Below, piece by piece: positions 43,958-53,689 of a DNA stretch of 64,000 bases. The stretch's first letter is position 1; each line of letters opens with the position of its first letter. The notes beneath the pieces are model-generated. The model was not told where the DNA came from. It did not search any database and worked only from the letters and a program-made list of their open reading frames with translations. The position numbers and the translations under genes are program-made. This DNA comes from Streptantibioticus ferralitis (GTDB lineage: Bacteria > Actinomycetota > Actinomycetes > Streptomycetales > Streptomycetaceae). The stretch is from assembly GCF_029223525.1 (NCBI RefSeq), contig NZ_JARHTQ010000011.1, positions 124,001 through 188,000 on the forward strand. The letters run 5' to 3'.

Positions 43958-46900
43958 GGGCGGGCAAGGTAGTCCGGGCAGCCTGGGCGGCAGCGACGGG
44001 CCAAACCGGCACACCGGACGACACCCGTTTCCTGTCCGCAGGCGGCCATTCGCTTGCGGCGGCGCGGCTGGTGGCCCGGCTGCAGGAGGAGCTCGGTGTC
44101 GAGTTGCCCCTCGCGGTGTTGCTGCGCGACGACCCGACCCTCACCGAACTGGTCGAGCTAGTCGAGACACGGGCATCGGAGGGAAATGCACGCCTCGTCG
44201 CCGCGGCCGGGCGTGTAATGGCCAACGGGCAGCCAGGCGAGGCTCGTTCAGCTCCGGCGGGGCCAACGTTGGGCAGGTTGTGGGTGTGGCACCAGCTGCA
44301 CCCGGAATCCCCTGCCTACAACGTGGTCCGGGTGATCGAGGTAGCCGATCAGATACGGCCCGCCGCACTGCGGGCGGCGCTCGCCGATCTTGTCGAGCGG
44401 CACGAGGCGCTGCGCTGTGCAGTCATCCAGCCGACGCCGGGGCGGCTCGAGGTGCTGGTCGGTGCGCCAGTGCCGGTGCCGCTATCGGTACAGGTGGTGC
44501 GGTCGCCGGACCCCGCGGCACTGGACTCGGCACTACGGAAGGTCACCGAGCAGGCGCTGCCGATGGACCAGGCTCCGCTGTGGCGGGCCGGCATGGTTTA
44601 CGTGCCGGAACTCAGCCGAAGCTGGCTCGTCCTAGTGCTGCATCACGTGATCAGCGATCTGCGCGCAACCGATGTGCTGCTGACCGAGCTGGCCGCAGCG
44701 TATGACGCCAGGCTGGCGGGCAGCGTGCCCGATCTAAGCGATCCGGCACCGAGTTTGCTCGCACACCTAGAGCATGAGGCCGCCCAGGTCGGGTCGGCGC
44801 GCTGGCGGGCCGACCTGGCCTGGTGGGCGGGCCAGCTCGCGGGTGCGGAACCTCCCGCCCCGCTGCCGCTGTGCACCCCGCCGGACCCACCGACCTACCA
44901 GGGACAGGCCGACGCTGTAGAGCTGTCCTCGGCCGAGACTGCGAAGGTGGCGGCCACGCTGCTGGCCACGCAGCTCACTCCAGCTGCGTTCTTCCTCGCC
45001 GCCTCAGTCGCGGTGTTGTCCGCCTGGACCGGAGGCGAGAGGCCAGAAGTGGTCGGTCTGCCGAGCGTGCGTCGAACGCGCCCTTCCGAGGAACGACTGG
45101 TCGGCTTCCTTCTCGACACGCTGCCGTTGCGGCTGGCCACTCCCGCCGAGCTGGCGTTCACCGGCCTCTGCGAGCAGATCCGCACCGGCTACCTGGAGGC
45201 AGCCGAGCACAGCCTGCCGCCTTATAACGAGGTGCTTCGTGTGCTCAACCTGCCGAGGACAGGCGAGGCGAGCCCGCTGATCCGATTGTGGTTCAACGAT
45301 CTCACCACGGCGAGCTGCCCGGAGGCATTCGGCGGCGCGCCTGCCGTCGAGTACGACCTGCCGCCGTCCGCTGCGCTGTTCGAGGTGAACCTGTACCTGC
45401 GGCTGACCTCGGACGGGCGCTACCGGCTGCACCTGGTAACCCCGGCTGGCGCGATGGAGCGGGCGGACGCCACCGCATTGCTCGACCAGGTGCGGGCCGC
45501 CGTACTGCGGGCCGCTGCTGATCCGGCCGCCCCGCTGCACGAGGTGCTCGCCACCGCGCCGCGCCCCGTGGAAGGGGCACCCCCTGCCAGCACCGCGCTA
45601 CCCGCAACGACCAGCGAGCTGCTGCGGCGGTGGGCCGACCGGGCTCCGAACTCGGCTGCACTGGCCGACTCGGCCGGCGTGCTTGACTACCGGGCCCTGG
45701 ACGCCGAGGTAGACCGAGTGGCAGACACGCTCCCCGCCGGTGCGAGGATTGCCGTGCCAGCCCGGCGAGATCGCGTGTTCGTAACCCGGTTGCTCGCCTG
45801 CTGGCGGGCCGAGGCCGTGCCGGTCCTGGTGGACGCGGGCTGGCCGCAGCAGCGCAGGGCCGCCGCACTCGCCGCTGCGGGCGCGACCTCGGCGTTCGAC
45901 TGGACCGGAGACGGCAGCGCACAACCACTGCCCGGCGCGGCTACAGAGCGAGAGCCGGTGGGACACGTATTGTTCACCTCGGGCAGCACCGGCACGCCGC
46001 TCGCCGTCGCGGTGCCGCCAGGAGCAGCCGAGTATGAGCTGGACGTGCTGCGCGAGCGGTACACGATCGGGCCGGGCGACCGGGTGTCATTCCTGTCCGG
46101 CGCCGCGCACGACGTGGCGCTGCGCGACGTAGTCCTTCCTCTGCGAGCCGGTGCGACCGTGTGTATCCCGCCCCAAGAAGTGTCCGCCGACGCGGCCGCC
46201 GTGCCAGATTGGCTCGCCAAGAACAGCGTGACCGTCGCCAACGCGACCCCGCTTCTGCTCGGCCTCGCGTTCGGGCTCACGCCTCGGCGGCTAGATGCGC
46301 TTCGCCTTGTGGTGTGCGGCGGCGCGCCGCTGTCCCGCACCACCGCCGAACTCGTCCGCACTTGCGCACCGGCGGCCACCCTGGTCAACGGCTACGGCTG
46401 CACCGAGACCCCGCAGCTTGTCACAGCTGAGGAGTTCACCCCTGGCCAGCCGCTTCCCGCCGGTGGCATACCGGTCGGAACGACGATCAGCGACCGCAGG
46501 GTGGCACTTCGCTCCGACCCCGCCGACGCCTCCGAGCAACCAGTGGGTAGGCCGGGCGAGGTCTGGGTAGCCGGGCCAAGGATAGCGTCCGGCTATCTCG
46601 GCACCGAGCTGTCGCGGCGGTACACGGTGGACAAGGCTGGGGTGCGCTGGTTTCGCACCGGCGACCTGGCCAGGAGGGATGCCGAGGGGCGGCTGCACCT
46701 CGCTGGCCGGACCGACCGGCAGGTGCTGGTCAATGGGCACCGGCTCGCGCTCGACGAGGTCGAGCTTATGGCCCGCGCGCTGCCGGGCGTGTCCGACGCC
46801 GTGGCCGCCGTAGTCGGCATGCGAACCAATGGCGGGGACAACGTTGGTGAGAGCCTGCGGCTGTGGGTGCGCCCTGGCCCTGCCACCCGGCTGACTGGTG

Positions 46901-47415
46901 ACGATCTGCGCAGGGCGTTGCAGCAGCGGCTGCCAGCCGCCGCGGTACCGGCACGGGTGCTCGTGGTGGACCGGCTACCAACCACCACCAACCTCAAGGC
47001 CGCGGTCCCGGACGAACTGCCCGCACTGCCACAAGACGCCGCCCCCGACGAGCGGCTCCGGCTGATCGCCGAGTCGATCGCCGGTGGCCCGCTTGACCCG
47101 ACGATGACGTTCTTCGCGGCAGGCTTCACCTCAGTGTCGCTGCTACAACTCACGGCCGAACTGGCTGCGGCGATCGGACGGCCGGTGCCTCCTGTGGTCC
47201 CGTTCCGCTACCCCACCTTGCGAGCACTGTCCAACTGGTTGACAGGCAACGTTCCCGTGCCCGCACGGACCACCCAGGACCGGCCGCCTGCCGAGGTGCC
47301 ATCGGCACCGTCGGTACGGCATCGGCTGCGGCAAGGCTCGGCACAGGCCTTGCGCGCCGCCCGGCTGGCGGCGCGAGCCCGGTTGTCCGCTCCATCCGAC
47401 GAGGAGCACGGATGA
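43954..47415 (+). CDS. NRPS, PCP-C-A-PCP, no thioesterase
   Basis: 1153 aa. PCP1: FLSAGGHSLAAARL near residue 30. C domain (~110-510): LVLHHVISDLRATDVLL (HHxxxDx, with Leu after Asp). A domain (~540-1030): A3 HVLFTSGSTGTPLAVAV, where the usual Lys after Pro is Leu; A4-like HDVALRDVVLPL; A7 WFRTGDLARRDAEGR; A8 LAGRTDRQVLVNGHRLAL. Near the end TTTNLKAAV gives a possible A10 Lys. PCP2: FFAAGFTSVSLLQL near 1055, followed by an Arg-rich tail. The upstream A domain can load PCP1, the C domain then joins that residue to the one on PCP2, giving a dipeptide without a release domain. ATG 43954 overlaps the previous stop. Confidence 0.9.
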   Translation: MRAGKVVRAAWAAATGQTGTPDDTRFLSAGGHSLAAARLVARLQEELGVELPLAVLLRDDPTLTELVELVETRASEGNARLVAAAGRVMANGQPGEARSAPAGPTLGRLWVWHQLHPESPAYNVVRVIEVADQIRPAALRAALADLVERHEALRCAVIQPTPGRLEVLVGAPVPVPLSVQVVRSPDPAALDSALRKVTEQALPMDQAPLWRAGMVYVPELSRSWLVLVLHHVISDLRATDVLLTELAAAYDARLAGSVPDLSDPAPSLLAHLEHEAAQVGSARWRADLAWWAGQLAGAEPPAPLPLCTPPDPPTYQGQADAVELSSAETAKVAATLLATQLTPAAFFLAASVAVLSAWTGGERPEVVGLPSVRRTRPSEERLVGFLLDTLPLRLATPAELAFTGLCEQIRTGYLEAAEHSLPPYNEVLRVLNLPRTGEASPLIRLWFNDLTTASCPEAFGGAPAVEYDLPPSAALFEVNLYLRLTSDGRYRLHLVTPAGAMERADATALLDQVRAAVLRAAADPAAPLHEVLATAPRPVEGAPPASTALPATTSELLRRWADRAPNSAALADSAGVLDYRALDAEVDRVADTLPAGARIAVPARRDRVFVTRLLACWRAEAVPVLVDAGWPQQRRAAALAAAGATSAFDWTGDGSAQPLPGAATEREPVGHVLFTSGSTGTPLAVAVPPGAAEYELDVLRERYTIGPGDRVSFLSGAAHDVALRDVVLPLRAGATVCIPPQEVSADAAAVPDWLAKNSVTVANATPLLLGLAFGLTPRRLDALRLVVCGGAPLSRTTAELVRTCAPAATLVNGYGCTETPQLVTAEEFTPGQPLPAGGIPVGTTISDRRVALRSDPADASEQPVGRPGEVWVAGPRIASGYLGTELSRRYTVDKAGVRWFRTGDLARRDAEGRLHLAGRTDRQVLVNGHRLALDEVELMARALPGVSDAVAAVVGMRTNGGDNVGESLRLWVRPGPATRLTGDDLRRALQQRLPAAAVPARVLVVDRLPTTTNLKAAVPDELPALPQDAAPDERLRLIAESIAGGPLDPTMTFFAAGFTSVSLLQLTAELAAAIGRPVPPVVPFRYPTLRALSNWLTGNVPVPARTTQDRPPAEVPSAPSVRHRLRQGSAQALRAARLAARARLSAPSDEEHG

Positions 47416-47461
47416 TGCGTCAGGGCAGGTGGTTGGTAGAAAGCGCATCCTGAGTGTGTGT

Positions 47462-47465
47462 CTAA
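47462..47465. repeat. CTAA target duplication, left of IS1380
   Basis: CTAA here and at 49138-49141 flank the IS1380 element exactly; 4-bp duplications are usual for this family. Confidence 0.65.
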
Positions 47466-49137
47466 CCTCGTGCTTTCACGAGGCGGCCTGTCCGAGACTT
47501 GATCACAAAGGTGAGAAGTGCTCCTGACCTGCAACGATAGGACTTTTCGAGGGTCCTGTCCGTTGCTGTCGAGGGAGCACTTCTCAAGTGAAGAAGCGTA
47601 TCGGGTCGTACCCGCGTATCTGTGTAGAGGGCGGTGGTCGCGGGGTGGTCTCGCAGGCCGGGGCCGTGCTGCTGATTGAGACGGTGCGCAAGACCGGGCT
47701 GGATCAAGCGATATCGGCGGCGCTGACGCCGTGGCGTAAGACTCGGGCGGTGCATGAGCCGGACAAGATCCTGCTGGATGTGGCGCTTACGGTCGCCCTC
47801 GGCGGGGACTGCCTGGCGCATGTCGGGCTGCTGCGGGCTGAGTCGGCCGTGTTCGGGCCGGTGGCCTCCGACCCGATCGTCTCCCGGCTGATCGATATGC
47901 TCGCCGCGAGCGGGACGCGAGCCCTGGACGCACTGCGCACGGCCCGTGCCGAAGTCCGTGTATATCTGTGGCAGTTGGCGGGTGACCGGGCACCGGATGC
48001 CGGCGGACAGGTGATCGTGGACATCGACGGGGTGCTGGTAGTCGCGCACTCCGACAAGCAGGATGCGGCCGCGACCTGGAAGAAGACCTTCGGCCATCAC
48101 CCGCTGATGGGCTTCGTCGACCACGGCAGGGGTGGCAGCGGTGAGCCGGTGGTCGGGTTGCTGCGGCCCGGCAACGCAGGCTCCAACACCGCCGCCGACC
48201 ACATCACCGCTGCTCAACTGGCCCTGCCTCAGTTGCCGAAGAGGTATCGGCGTGGACGAAAGACGCTGATCCGTACTGATTCCGGCGGCGGCACGCACGA
48301 GTTCGTTGCCTGGCTCGCCCAGCGCGGGCCGGTGGCTGTCGTACTCGGTCGGCATGACTATCACCGACGCCATCCACCACGCCGTCTTGAAGGTCCCCGC
48401 CTCGGCCTGGGCACCGGCTATCGAGCCGGACGGCGAGATCTGCGACGCCGCCTGGGTCGCCGAACTCGACGCCGATGTCCTGAAAGGCTGGCCGAAGGGC
48501 ATGCGGCTGATCGTCCGCAAAGAACGACCTCATCCCGGTGCCCAGTTGCGTTTCACCGACGCCGAGGGACTGCGGCTGACCGCGTTCGCCACCAACACCA
48601 CCCACGCGCCGATCGCCGCGCTCGTGCTGCGGCACCGCCAGCGCGCCAGAGCCGAGGACCGCATCCGCGCTGCCCGCGTCACCGGTCTGCGCAACCTGGC
48701 CCTCCGCGACGCCACACAGAACCAGATCTGGTTGGAGATCGTTCAGATCGCTCGTGACCTGCTCGCCTGGATGCCAATGCTCGCCCTCACCGACACAGCC
48801 CGGCTCTGGGAACCGCGCCGGCCGCGACTGCGGCTGTTCTGCACCGCCGCCCAGCTCGTCACCACGGCACGGCGCCGCATTCTCCGCCTCGCCGCCCACT
48901 GGCCCTGGACCGACGTGATCACCAGTGCGATTCAGCGACTGGCAGCCCTACCGCAGCCCGGCTGACCAGCAACATCCCTGTCCCGACGAGCCTGATCACC
49001 CTGCCGGAGCCGTGGAAGCCGGAGCTCACCCGGCGCGACAGCCGGGCCCCAGCCACACCCACCTGCCGAAAACCCCGACCCCAACAAGGCAGAAAGGGTC
49101 CGTCAACAAGCTGACGAACCCTCACGCAAGATCGAGG
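47466..49137 (+). mobile_element. IS1380-family insertion sequence, 1672 bp
   Basis: The left end begins CCTCGTGCTTTCACGAGG and the right end, read backwards, CCTCGATCTTGCGTGAGG: imperfect inverted repeats matching at about 13 of 18 positions. CTAA lies on both sides. The element starts 50 bp after the NRPS stop and does not interrupt it. Its transposase carries one frameshift (separate entry). Confidence 0.7.
47588..48965 (+). pseudogene. IS1380-family transposase, single frameshift
   Basis: From GTG 47588 the protein shows GGRGVVSQAGAVLLIETVRK, VALGGDCLAHVGLLRAE, DIDGVLVVAHSDKQDAAATW, FGHHPLMGFVDHG and RTDSGGGTHEF (DDE residues). Near 48330 the frame shifts; the other frame continues LSYSVGMTITDAIHHAVLKV, GMRLIVRKERPHPGAQLRFT and the C-terminal helices to 48965. 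One base restores a ~460-aa transposase, so the insertion is recent, with the damage probably later. Confidence 0.8.
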
Positions 49138-49141
49138 CTAA
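49138..49141. repeat. CTAA target duplication, right of IS1380; overlaps TAA of IS5
   Basis: CTAA is the second copy of the IS1380 duplication. Its last three bases TAA also flank the IS5 element (TAA again at 52688-52690), so IS1380 landed at the border of a resident IS5. Confidence 0.55.
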
Positions 49142-49372
49142 GAGGATGTTTTTCGCCTTCAACGCCCCCTTATTTCCCGGGTTTTGCGGTGTAGGGACGC
49201 GGTGTTGGTGGGATTGCCGGTGTGGTTGAGTCTCATTGGTCGCGTGGAGTGACAGGTGGGGTGGGATGAGGCTTGCACCTGTCTCATCCCGAACTGCCCG
49301 GCGTGGGACCGTGCCTCCATGGTCGTATCCCCACGCCTGGGCGCACTCGCACACCGGCGGTACGTCCAGGTC

Positions 49373-50067
49373 ATGGCTGAGCGTGGCTGCTATCCAAGTG
49401 ATCTGTCCGATGCTCGTTGGGAGTTGATCGAGCCGGTGCTGGCTGCCTGGCGGGCCGAGCGTCGGCGGCATGCCCTGGACATCGGCCGCCCGCCCGAGCA
49501 CGAGCTGCGCGAGATCATGAACGCGATCTTGTACGTAGACCGAACCGGCGTGCAGTGGCGCTACCTGTCCCACGACTTCCCTCCCTGGGAAACCGTGTAC
49601 GGCTACTTCGCCAAGTGGCAAAAGGACGGCGTGTTCGCCCAGCTCAACGGCCTGCTCAGGGAGTTGGTGCGGCAGAAGGGCGGGCGGAGTGCGAGCCCGT
49701 CGGCCTGTGTGATCGACGCGCAGAGCGTCAAGGCCTCCACCAGTGCCCCCGCCACGAGTCAGGGCACGGATGCGGGCAAGAAGATCGTGGGCAGGAAACG
49801 CAGCATCGTCACCGACACCCTCGGCCTCCTGCTCGCGGTCCTGGTCACCGCCGCCAGCGTCCAGGACTCCGTGGCCGGCACCCAGCTGCTCGATCAGGTC
49901 GCCGCCGCCCACCCCACGATCCGCAAGGTATGGGTCGACGGCGGCTACCGCCAGCACCTCGTCGAGCACGCCGCCACCCTCGGCATCGACCTGGAAATCG
50001 TCCAACGCCCACTCGGGACCAGGGGATTCACCCCGATCCCGAAACGCTGGGCGGTGGAGCGGACCTA
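49373..50067 (+). CDS. IS5-family transposase, 5' exon
   Basis: From ATG 49373 the sequence reads YPSDLSDARWELIEPVLAAW, IMNAILYVDRTGVQWRYL, CVIDAQSVKASTSAP (first Asp), GRKRSIVTDTLGLLLAVLV, VWVDGGYRQHLVEHAATLG and PIPKRWAVERT, an IS5/IS1182-like DDE transposase with DUF4096-type N-terminus. A stop follows at once because GTGCG, the intron start, follows ACC-TA. The gene continues at 52490 as WLMLHRRLARDYET, so splicing would restore a ~290-aa enzyme. A start at 49256 is possible. Confidence 0.8.
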
Positions 50068-50601
50068 GTGCGCCACGAGGCGCTCTGTTTGTATCCCCGG
50101 CTCAGCCGGGAGGAACGCGGAAGGAGGTTCCTGGGCCAGATGACTTACCTGGATCCGAAAGGTGAAGGGGACAACAGCATGTCAGAAAACCAGTGACCGG
50201 GACCAGTTGTCAGGGACGGTGTGCTGGGGGGCCCGCGCGATATGGCGAAGACTGGATTGTTTGAAGCCCAATCTCCAGAAGATGCAAGTTCCCATCCGCC
50301 GGAAAGACGACTGAAACCGGCGCCGCGCTCTGCACTGGACTCGTGGGTTGTCCGGTGCACTTCCGGGGCTCGGAGCGATGCCCAACGAGGGCATTCAAGG
50401 AGATGAGTGGGACGCCTAAGTCGCGCTAGAACGTGCGAACAGAGACGAACGTGGGATCGCCTACGGGACGTGAGTCCTATGGCGACGGAGGCCCCGTAGT
50501 AGTCGCCGGAGTAACGCCCGGCCAAGGGGGACGGGAAAGCCGTCCGCATCGGGAGAAGGGGGCCAGGTGATTCGGACACCGAGACTCGGGAGGTATGCGA
50601 A

Positions 50602-52383
50602 ATGCAGAGCGCCGAAACGGTGCTGGGTGTCCTGCGTGATCGCGGCAGGCGTGGCCTGCCGTGTGATGAACTGTATCGACAGATGTCCAACCCGCAGTTA
50701 TATCTGCTGGCTTATGGGCGCATCTACGCCAACCACGGCGCGATGACGCCCGGAGTCACGAAGGAAACAGTGGACGGCATGTCTCAGCGGAAGATCGGAC
50801 GCATCATCGATGCGATGCGCCACGAGCGATACCGATTCCGTCCAGCACGCCGCGTGAACATCCCGAAGAAGAACGGGGCAACGCGGCCACTGGGGTTGCC
50901 GACATGGTCGGACAAGCTTGTCGGCGAAGTGGTACGCCTTCTACTGGAAGCGTATTACGAGCCGACATTCTCCGACCACTCCCACGGGTTCCGGCCCAGG
51001 AAGGGATGCCACACCGCCCTGCGCGAGGTGGCTCACACCTGGACCGGAACTTCTTGGTTTGTTGAGGGTGATATCGCCGACTGTTTCGGGAGTTTGGATC
51101 ATCAGGTCCTGCTCTCGATTCTTGGCGAGAAGATCCACGACAACCGGTTCCTGAGGTTGGTGCGCAACATGCTGACGGCCGGATACGTGGAGGACTGGAG
51201 GTGGGGAGCCACGCTCTCCGGAGCACCACAAGGCGGAGTGGCCTCCCCGGTCCTGTCCAACATCTACCTGCACAAGTTGGACGAGTTCGTCGAGGAAGTT
51301 CTGACTCCGGAATACACCCGAGGGGAACGCCGGGCTCGCAACCCGGAGTACCTCGCGGTGGCCAACACGCTGGCAAGGGCACGCCGGCGCGGTGACAGGG
51401 CTGAGTCCCGCAGACTGCGCCAGCGGATGCACAGTCCGCCGAGCTCCGATCCTGATGATCCGGGGTTCAGGCGGCTTCGCTATGTCCGCTATGCAGATGA
51501 CCACCTGCTCGGGTTCACCGGGCCGAAGGTCGAGGCCGAAGAAATCAAACAGCGACTGGCGACGTTCCTGCGCGAAGAACTCAAGCTGGAACTCTCCGAG
51601 AAAAAGACGCTGATTACCCATGCCCGCACCCAGGCGGCACTGTTCCTCGGCTACGAGATCACGACTCAGCAGAACAGCAGCAAAGTCACCCGCGGCCGTC
51701 GTGTGGTCAACGGGCAGATCGCGCTGCGTGTCCCACTGGATGTGATCAAGGCCAAGTGTTCCCCCTACCTTGCTCACGGAAAACCCGCGAAGCAACCGGC
51801 CCTGATGAACAGCAGCGACCACGCTATCGTCGCCACCTTCGGGACCGTCTACCGGGGAATCATCCAGTATTACCTGCTTGCCGGTGACGTCTACCGGCTG
51901 CACCGCCTGCGATGGGTCATGGAGACCTCGATGCTCAAGACCCTTGCGGGCAAGCACCGTTCAACGGTGTCGAAGATGGCAGCGAAGTATAAAACCACCT
52001 TCGAAACGCCAAGCGGACCACGTATCGCTTTCGAGGCCCACATTGAACGGAAGAACAGGAAACCACTGGTAGCACGGTTCGGTGGTATTCCACTCCAACG
52101 ACAGCGGGCGGCGGAACTTGCCGACCGCGAGCCGGTCCGAGTGGACTATCCGCAGAAGGAACTCATCGCGAGACTTCTGGCGGATTCCTGCGAGATCTGC
52201 GGAAGCAAGGGCAATGTGCAAGTGCACCATGTCCGCGCGCTCGCCGACCTCGCACATGCCGGATGGCAGCCTTCTGACTGGGCGCGCGTCGTGCTTCACC
52301 GGCGACGCAAAACCGTCGTGGCCTGCGACACCTGCCACGACCGAATCCACTCAGAACAGCCTGCCAAATCACTCACGCAGTAG
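50602..52383 (+). CDS. ltrA: Group II intron reverse transcriptase/maturase with HNH endonuclease
   Basis: The 593-aa protein follows LtrA: RT0-RT2 (RPLGLPTWSDKLVGEVVRLL, FSDHSHGFRPRKGCHTAL), RT3 (WFVEGDIADCFGSLDH), RT4 (SGAPQGGVASPVLSNIYLHK), RT5 YVRYADDHLLGF with YADD near 297-300, the thumb/X domain (LHRLRWVMETSMLKTLAGKH) and an HNH endonuclease (CEICGSKGNVQVHHVRALAD .. CDTCHDRIH). It lies in intron domain IV. The frame is intact, so the intron may still splice and move. ATG 50602 follows a weak AGGTATGCGA-type site. Confidence 0.92.
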   Translation: MQSAETVLGVLRDRGRRGLPCDELYRQMSNPQLYLLAYGRIYANHGAMTPGVTKETVDGMSQRKIGRIIDAMRHERYRFRPARRVNIPKKNGATRPLGLPTWSDKLVGEVVRLLLEAYYEPTFSDHSHGFRPRKGCHTALREVAHTWTGTSWFVEGDIADCFGSLDHQVLLSILGEKIHDNRFLRLVRNMLTAGYVEDWRWGATLSGAPQGGVASPVLSNIYLHKLDEFVEEVLTPEYTRGERRARNPEYLAVANTLARARRRGDRAESRRLRQRMHSPPSSDPDDPGFRRLRYVRYADDHLLGFTGPKVEAEEIKQRLATFLREELKLELSEKKTLITHARTQAALFLGYEITTQQNSSKVTRGRRVVNGQIALRVPLDVIKAKCSPYLAHGKPAKQPALMNSSDHAIVATFGTVYRGIIQYYLLAGDVYRLHRLRWVMETSMLKTLAGKHRSTVSKMAAKYKTTFETPSGPRIAFEAHIERKNRKPLVARFGGIPLQRQRAAELADREPVRVDYPQKELIARLLADSCEICGSKGNVQVHHVRALADLAHAGWQPSDWARVVLHRRRKTVVACDTCHDRIHSEQPAKSLTQ

Positions 52384-52391
52384 TCACTGGA

Positions 52392-52426
52392 GAGCCGGAT
52401 GACAGGGAAACCGTCATGTCCGGTTC
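52392..52426 (+). ncRNA. Group II intron domain V
   Basis: GAGCCGGATGACAGG-GAAA-CCGTCATGTCCGGTTC folds as the conserved 34-nt domain V hairpin with a GAAA tetraloop and a bulge. It is followed by the domain VI stem. Domain V carries the catalytic metal-binding site. Confidence 0.85.
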
Positions 52427-52489
52427 GGCGGGAGGCCGCGCGGAAAAGGACCCGTCCCGACGGGCACCTCGCCGCGCGGCCCACCCATC

Positions 52490-52664
52490 CGGATGGCTCA
52501 TGCTTCACCGCCGCCTGGCCCGCGACTACGAGACGCTTCCGGCCTGCTCCGAAGCCATGATCCACGTCGCGATGACCGACCTCATGGCCCGCCGCCTCAC
52601 CGGCGAGAACACCATCTCCTGGCGAGACCCTGCAAAACCGCATCAACCACAGATTCCGGGATGA
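52490..52664 (+). CDS. IS5-family transposase, 3' exon
   Basis: The sequence WLMLHRRLARDYETLPACSE and AMIHVAMTDLMARRLTGE is the normal C-terminus of this transposase family, ending with a stop at 52664. It lacks a start and makes sense only as an exon joined to 49373-50067. Confidence 0.8.
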
Positions 52665-52775
52665 AACAACGGGAGAAAACGACCTCTAAGGGTGCGCAGA
52701 TAATCAAGGTGTTGCTTCCGTGGATCTGGCTCCTTGATGGAGACTCTCGTGATCAACTCGCCTTGAAAATTCGCG

Positions 52776-53170
52776 GTGTTGTTCCCGTACCTGGACGAGC
52801 GTCAGCGCCGTCTGCTGATGGGGGCCGAGGCTCGGATCCTGAGGCATGGCGGGATCCGGGTTGTCGCGCAGGCGGCCGAGGTCAGCGAGACCACGGTCCG
52901 CAAGGGCGTCGTCGAGCTGGAAGCCGGTGCGGAGCCTTTGGGCCGGGTCCGCCGCCCCGGCGACGGGCGTAAGAGGGCTGCTGCGGTGGATCCGGGGTTG
53001 CGACCTGCACTGTTGGCGTTGGTCGAGCCGGACATGCGCGGGGACTCGACCTTTCCGCTGCGCTGGACGACAAAGTCGACGCGCAAACTCGCCGAAGAAC
53101 TCACCCGGCAAGGCCACCGCGTCTCCGCGGACAAACCGACGCCGAGGGCGCCACCGCCATCGCGGACCGG
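52776..53170 (+). pseudogene. ISAzo13-type transposase N-terminal fragment
   Basis: The sequence LDERQRRLLMGAEARILRHG, RKGVVELEAGAEPLGRVRRP and LALVEPDMRGDSTFPLRWTT, then TRKLAEELTRQGHRVSADK, follows the N-terminal part of ISAzo13 (Rhodopirellula-type) transposases. The rest is missing, and the next remnant begins at about 53190. Confidence 0.65.
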
Positions 53171-53189
53171 GCCAGGATGCACCGGGACC

Positions 53190-53684
53190 TGAGGATCCTG
53201 CGTCCGGACGACGAGCACGCCACGGAGTCGGCGCGCCCCCGGCGGCGGACCACCGGGAGTGGCGGCGGCATTGAGCCGCGGGAACGTCCCCTCGCTGGCC
53301 GGCCGCGGCGCCGAGGCCGTGAAGGACGCGATCGCCGCCACGATCGCCAAACTGCCCGAAGCCGCTGCGCGGGTCGTTGACCTGGGACCGCGGTAAGGAG
53401 CTGGCCCAGCATTGCCCAACTCCTCATCGAAAACGGCTGCCTGTCTACTTCGCCGACCTGCACAGCCCTGGCAACGTGGCGCGAACGAGAACACGAACGG
53501 ATTGCTGCGCCAGTACTTCCCGAAGGGCACCGATCTGTCGCGCTGGGACGCCGGTAAGCTCGTGGCGGTGGCTCTCTCACTCAACAACAAGCCCCGCAAA
53601 ACCGTCGGTTGGAGGACGCCCGCCGAAGCTCTGTATGAGCATCTACTATCGGTCCAGGACGACGTTGTTGCGACGACCGGTTGA
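53190..53684 (+). pseudogene. IS30-family transposase fragment, frameshifted
   Basis: Pieces in different frames read DAIAATIAKLP, WDRGKELAQH (DDE Asp region), LPVYFADLHSP, ANENTNGLLRQYFPKGTDLS and SLNNKPRKTVGWRTPAEALY, the C-terminal half of IS30 transposases. Indels near 53390 and 53470 disrupt the frame. Confidence 0.7.
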
Positions 53685-53689
53685 GTCCG

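Larger units (their letters stand above)
50068..52489 (+). mobile_element. Group II intron inserted in the IS5 transposase gene
   Basis: The 5' end GTGCG matches the GUGYG consensus. The structured leader (50068-50600) precedes an intron-encoded protein, then domain V and a domain VI stem (GGCCGCGCGG / CCGCGCGGCC) follow. Joining ..ACC-TA to C-GGA-TGG-CTC-ATG gives R-T-Y-G-W-L-M, matching the ERTFGWLM of IS5 transposases; this places the 3' boundary at 52489, within a few bases. The 3' dinucleotide expected for group II introns (AY) is not exactly at this point (AT ends at 52488), so the boundary is approximate. Confidence 0.8.
49142..52687 (+). mobile_element. IS5-family insertion sequence containing a group II intron
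   Basis: The left end GAGGATGTTTTT and the reversed right end GAGGTCGTTTTC form short inverted repeats, with TAA on both sides (49139-49141 and 52688-52690). Without the ~2.4-kb intron the element would be about 1.1 kb, normal for IS5-type elements. Confidence 0.6.

Noticed and set aside
50602-52383. Retron or defence-type reverse transcriptase
   Set aside because: The maturase X domain, HNH, GTGCG 5' end and a clear domain V identify a group II intron.
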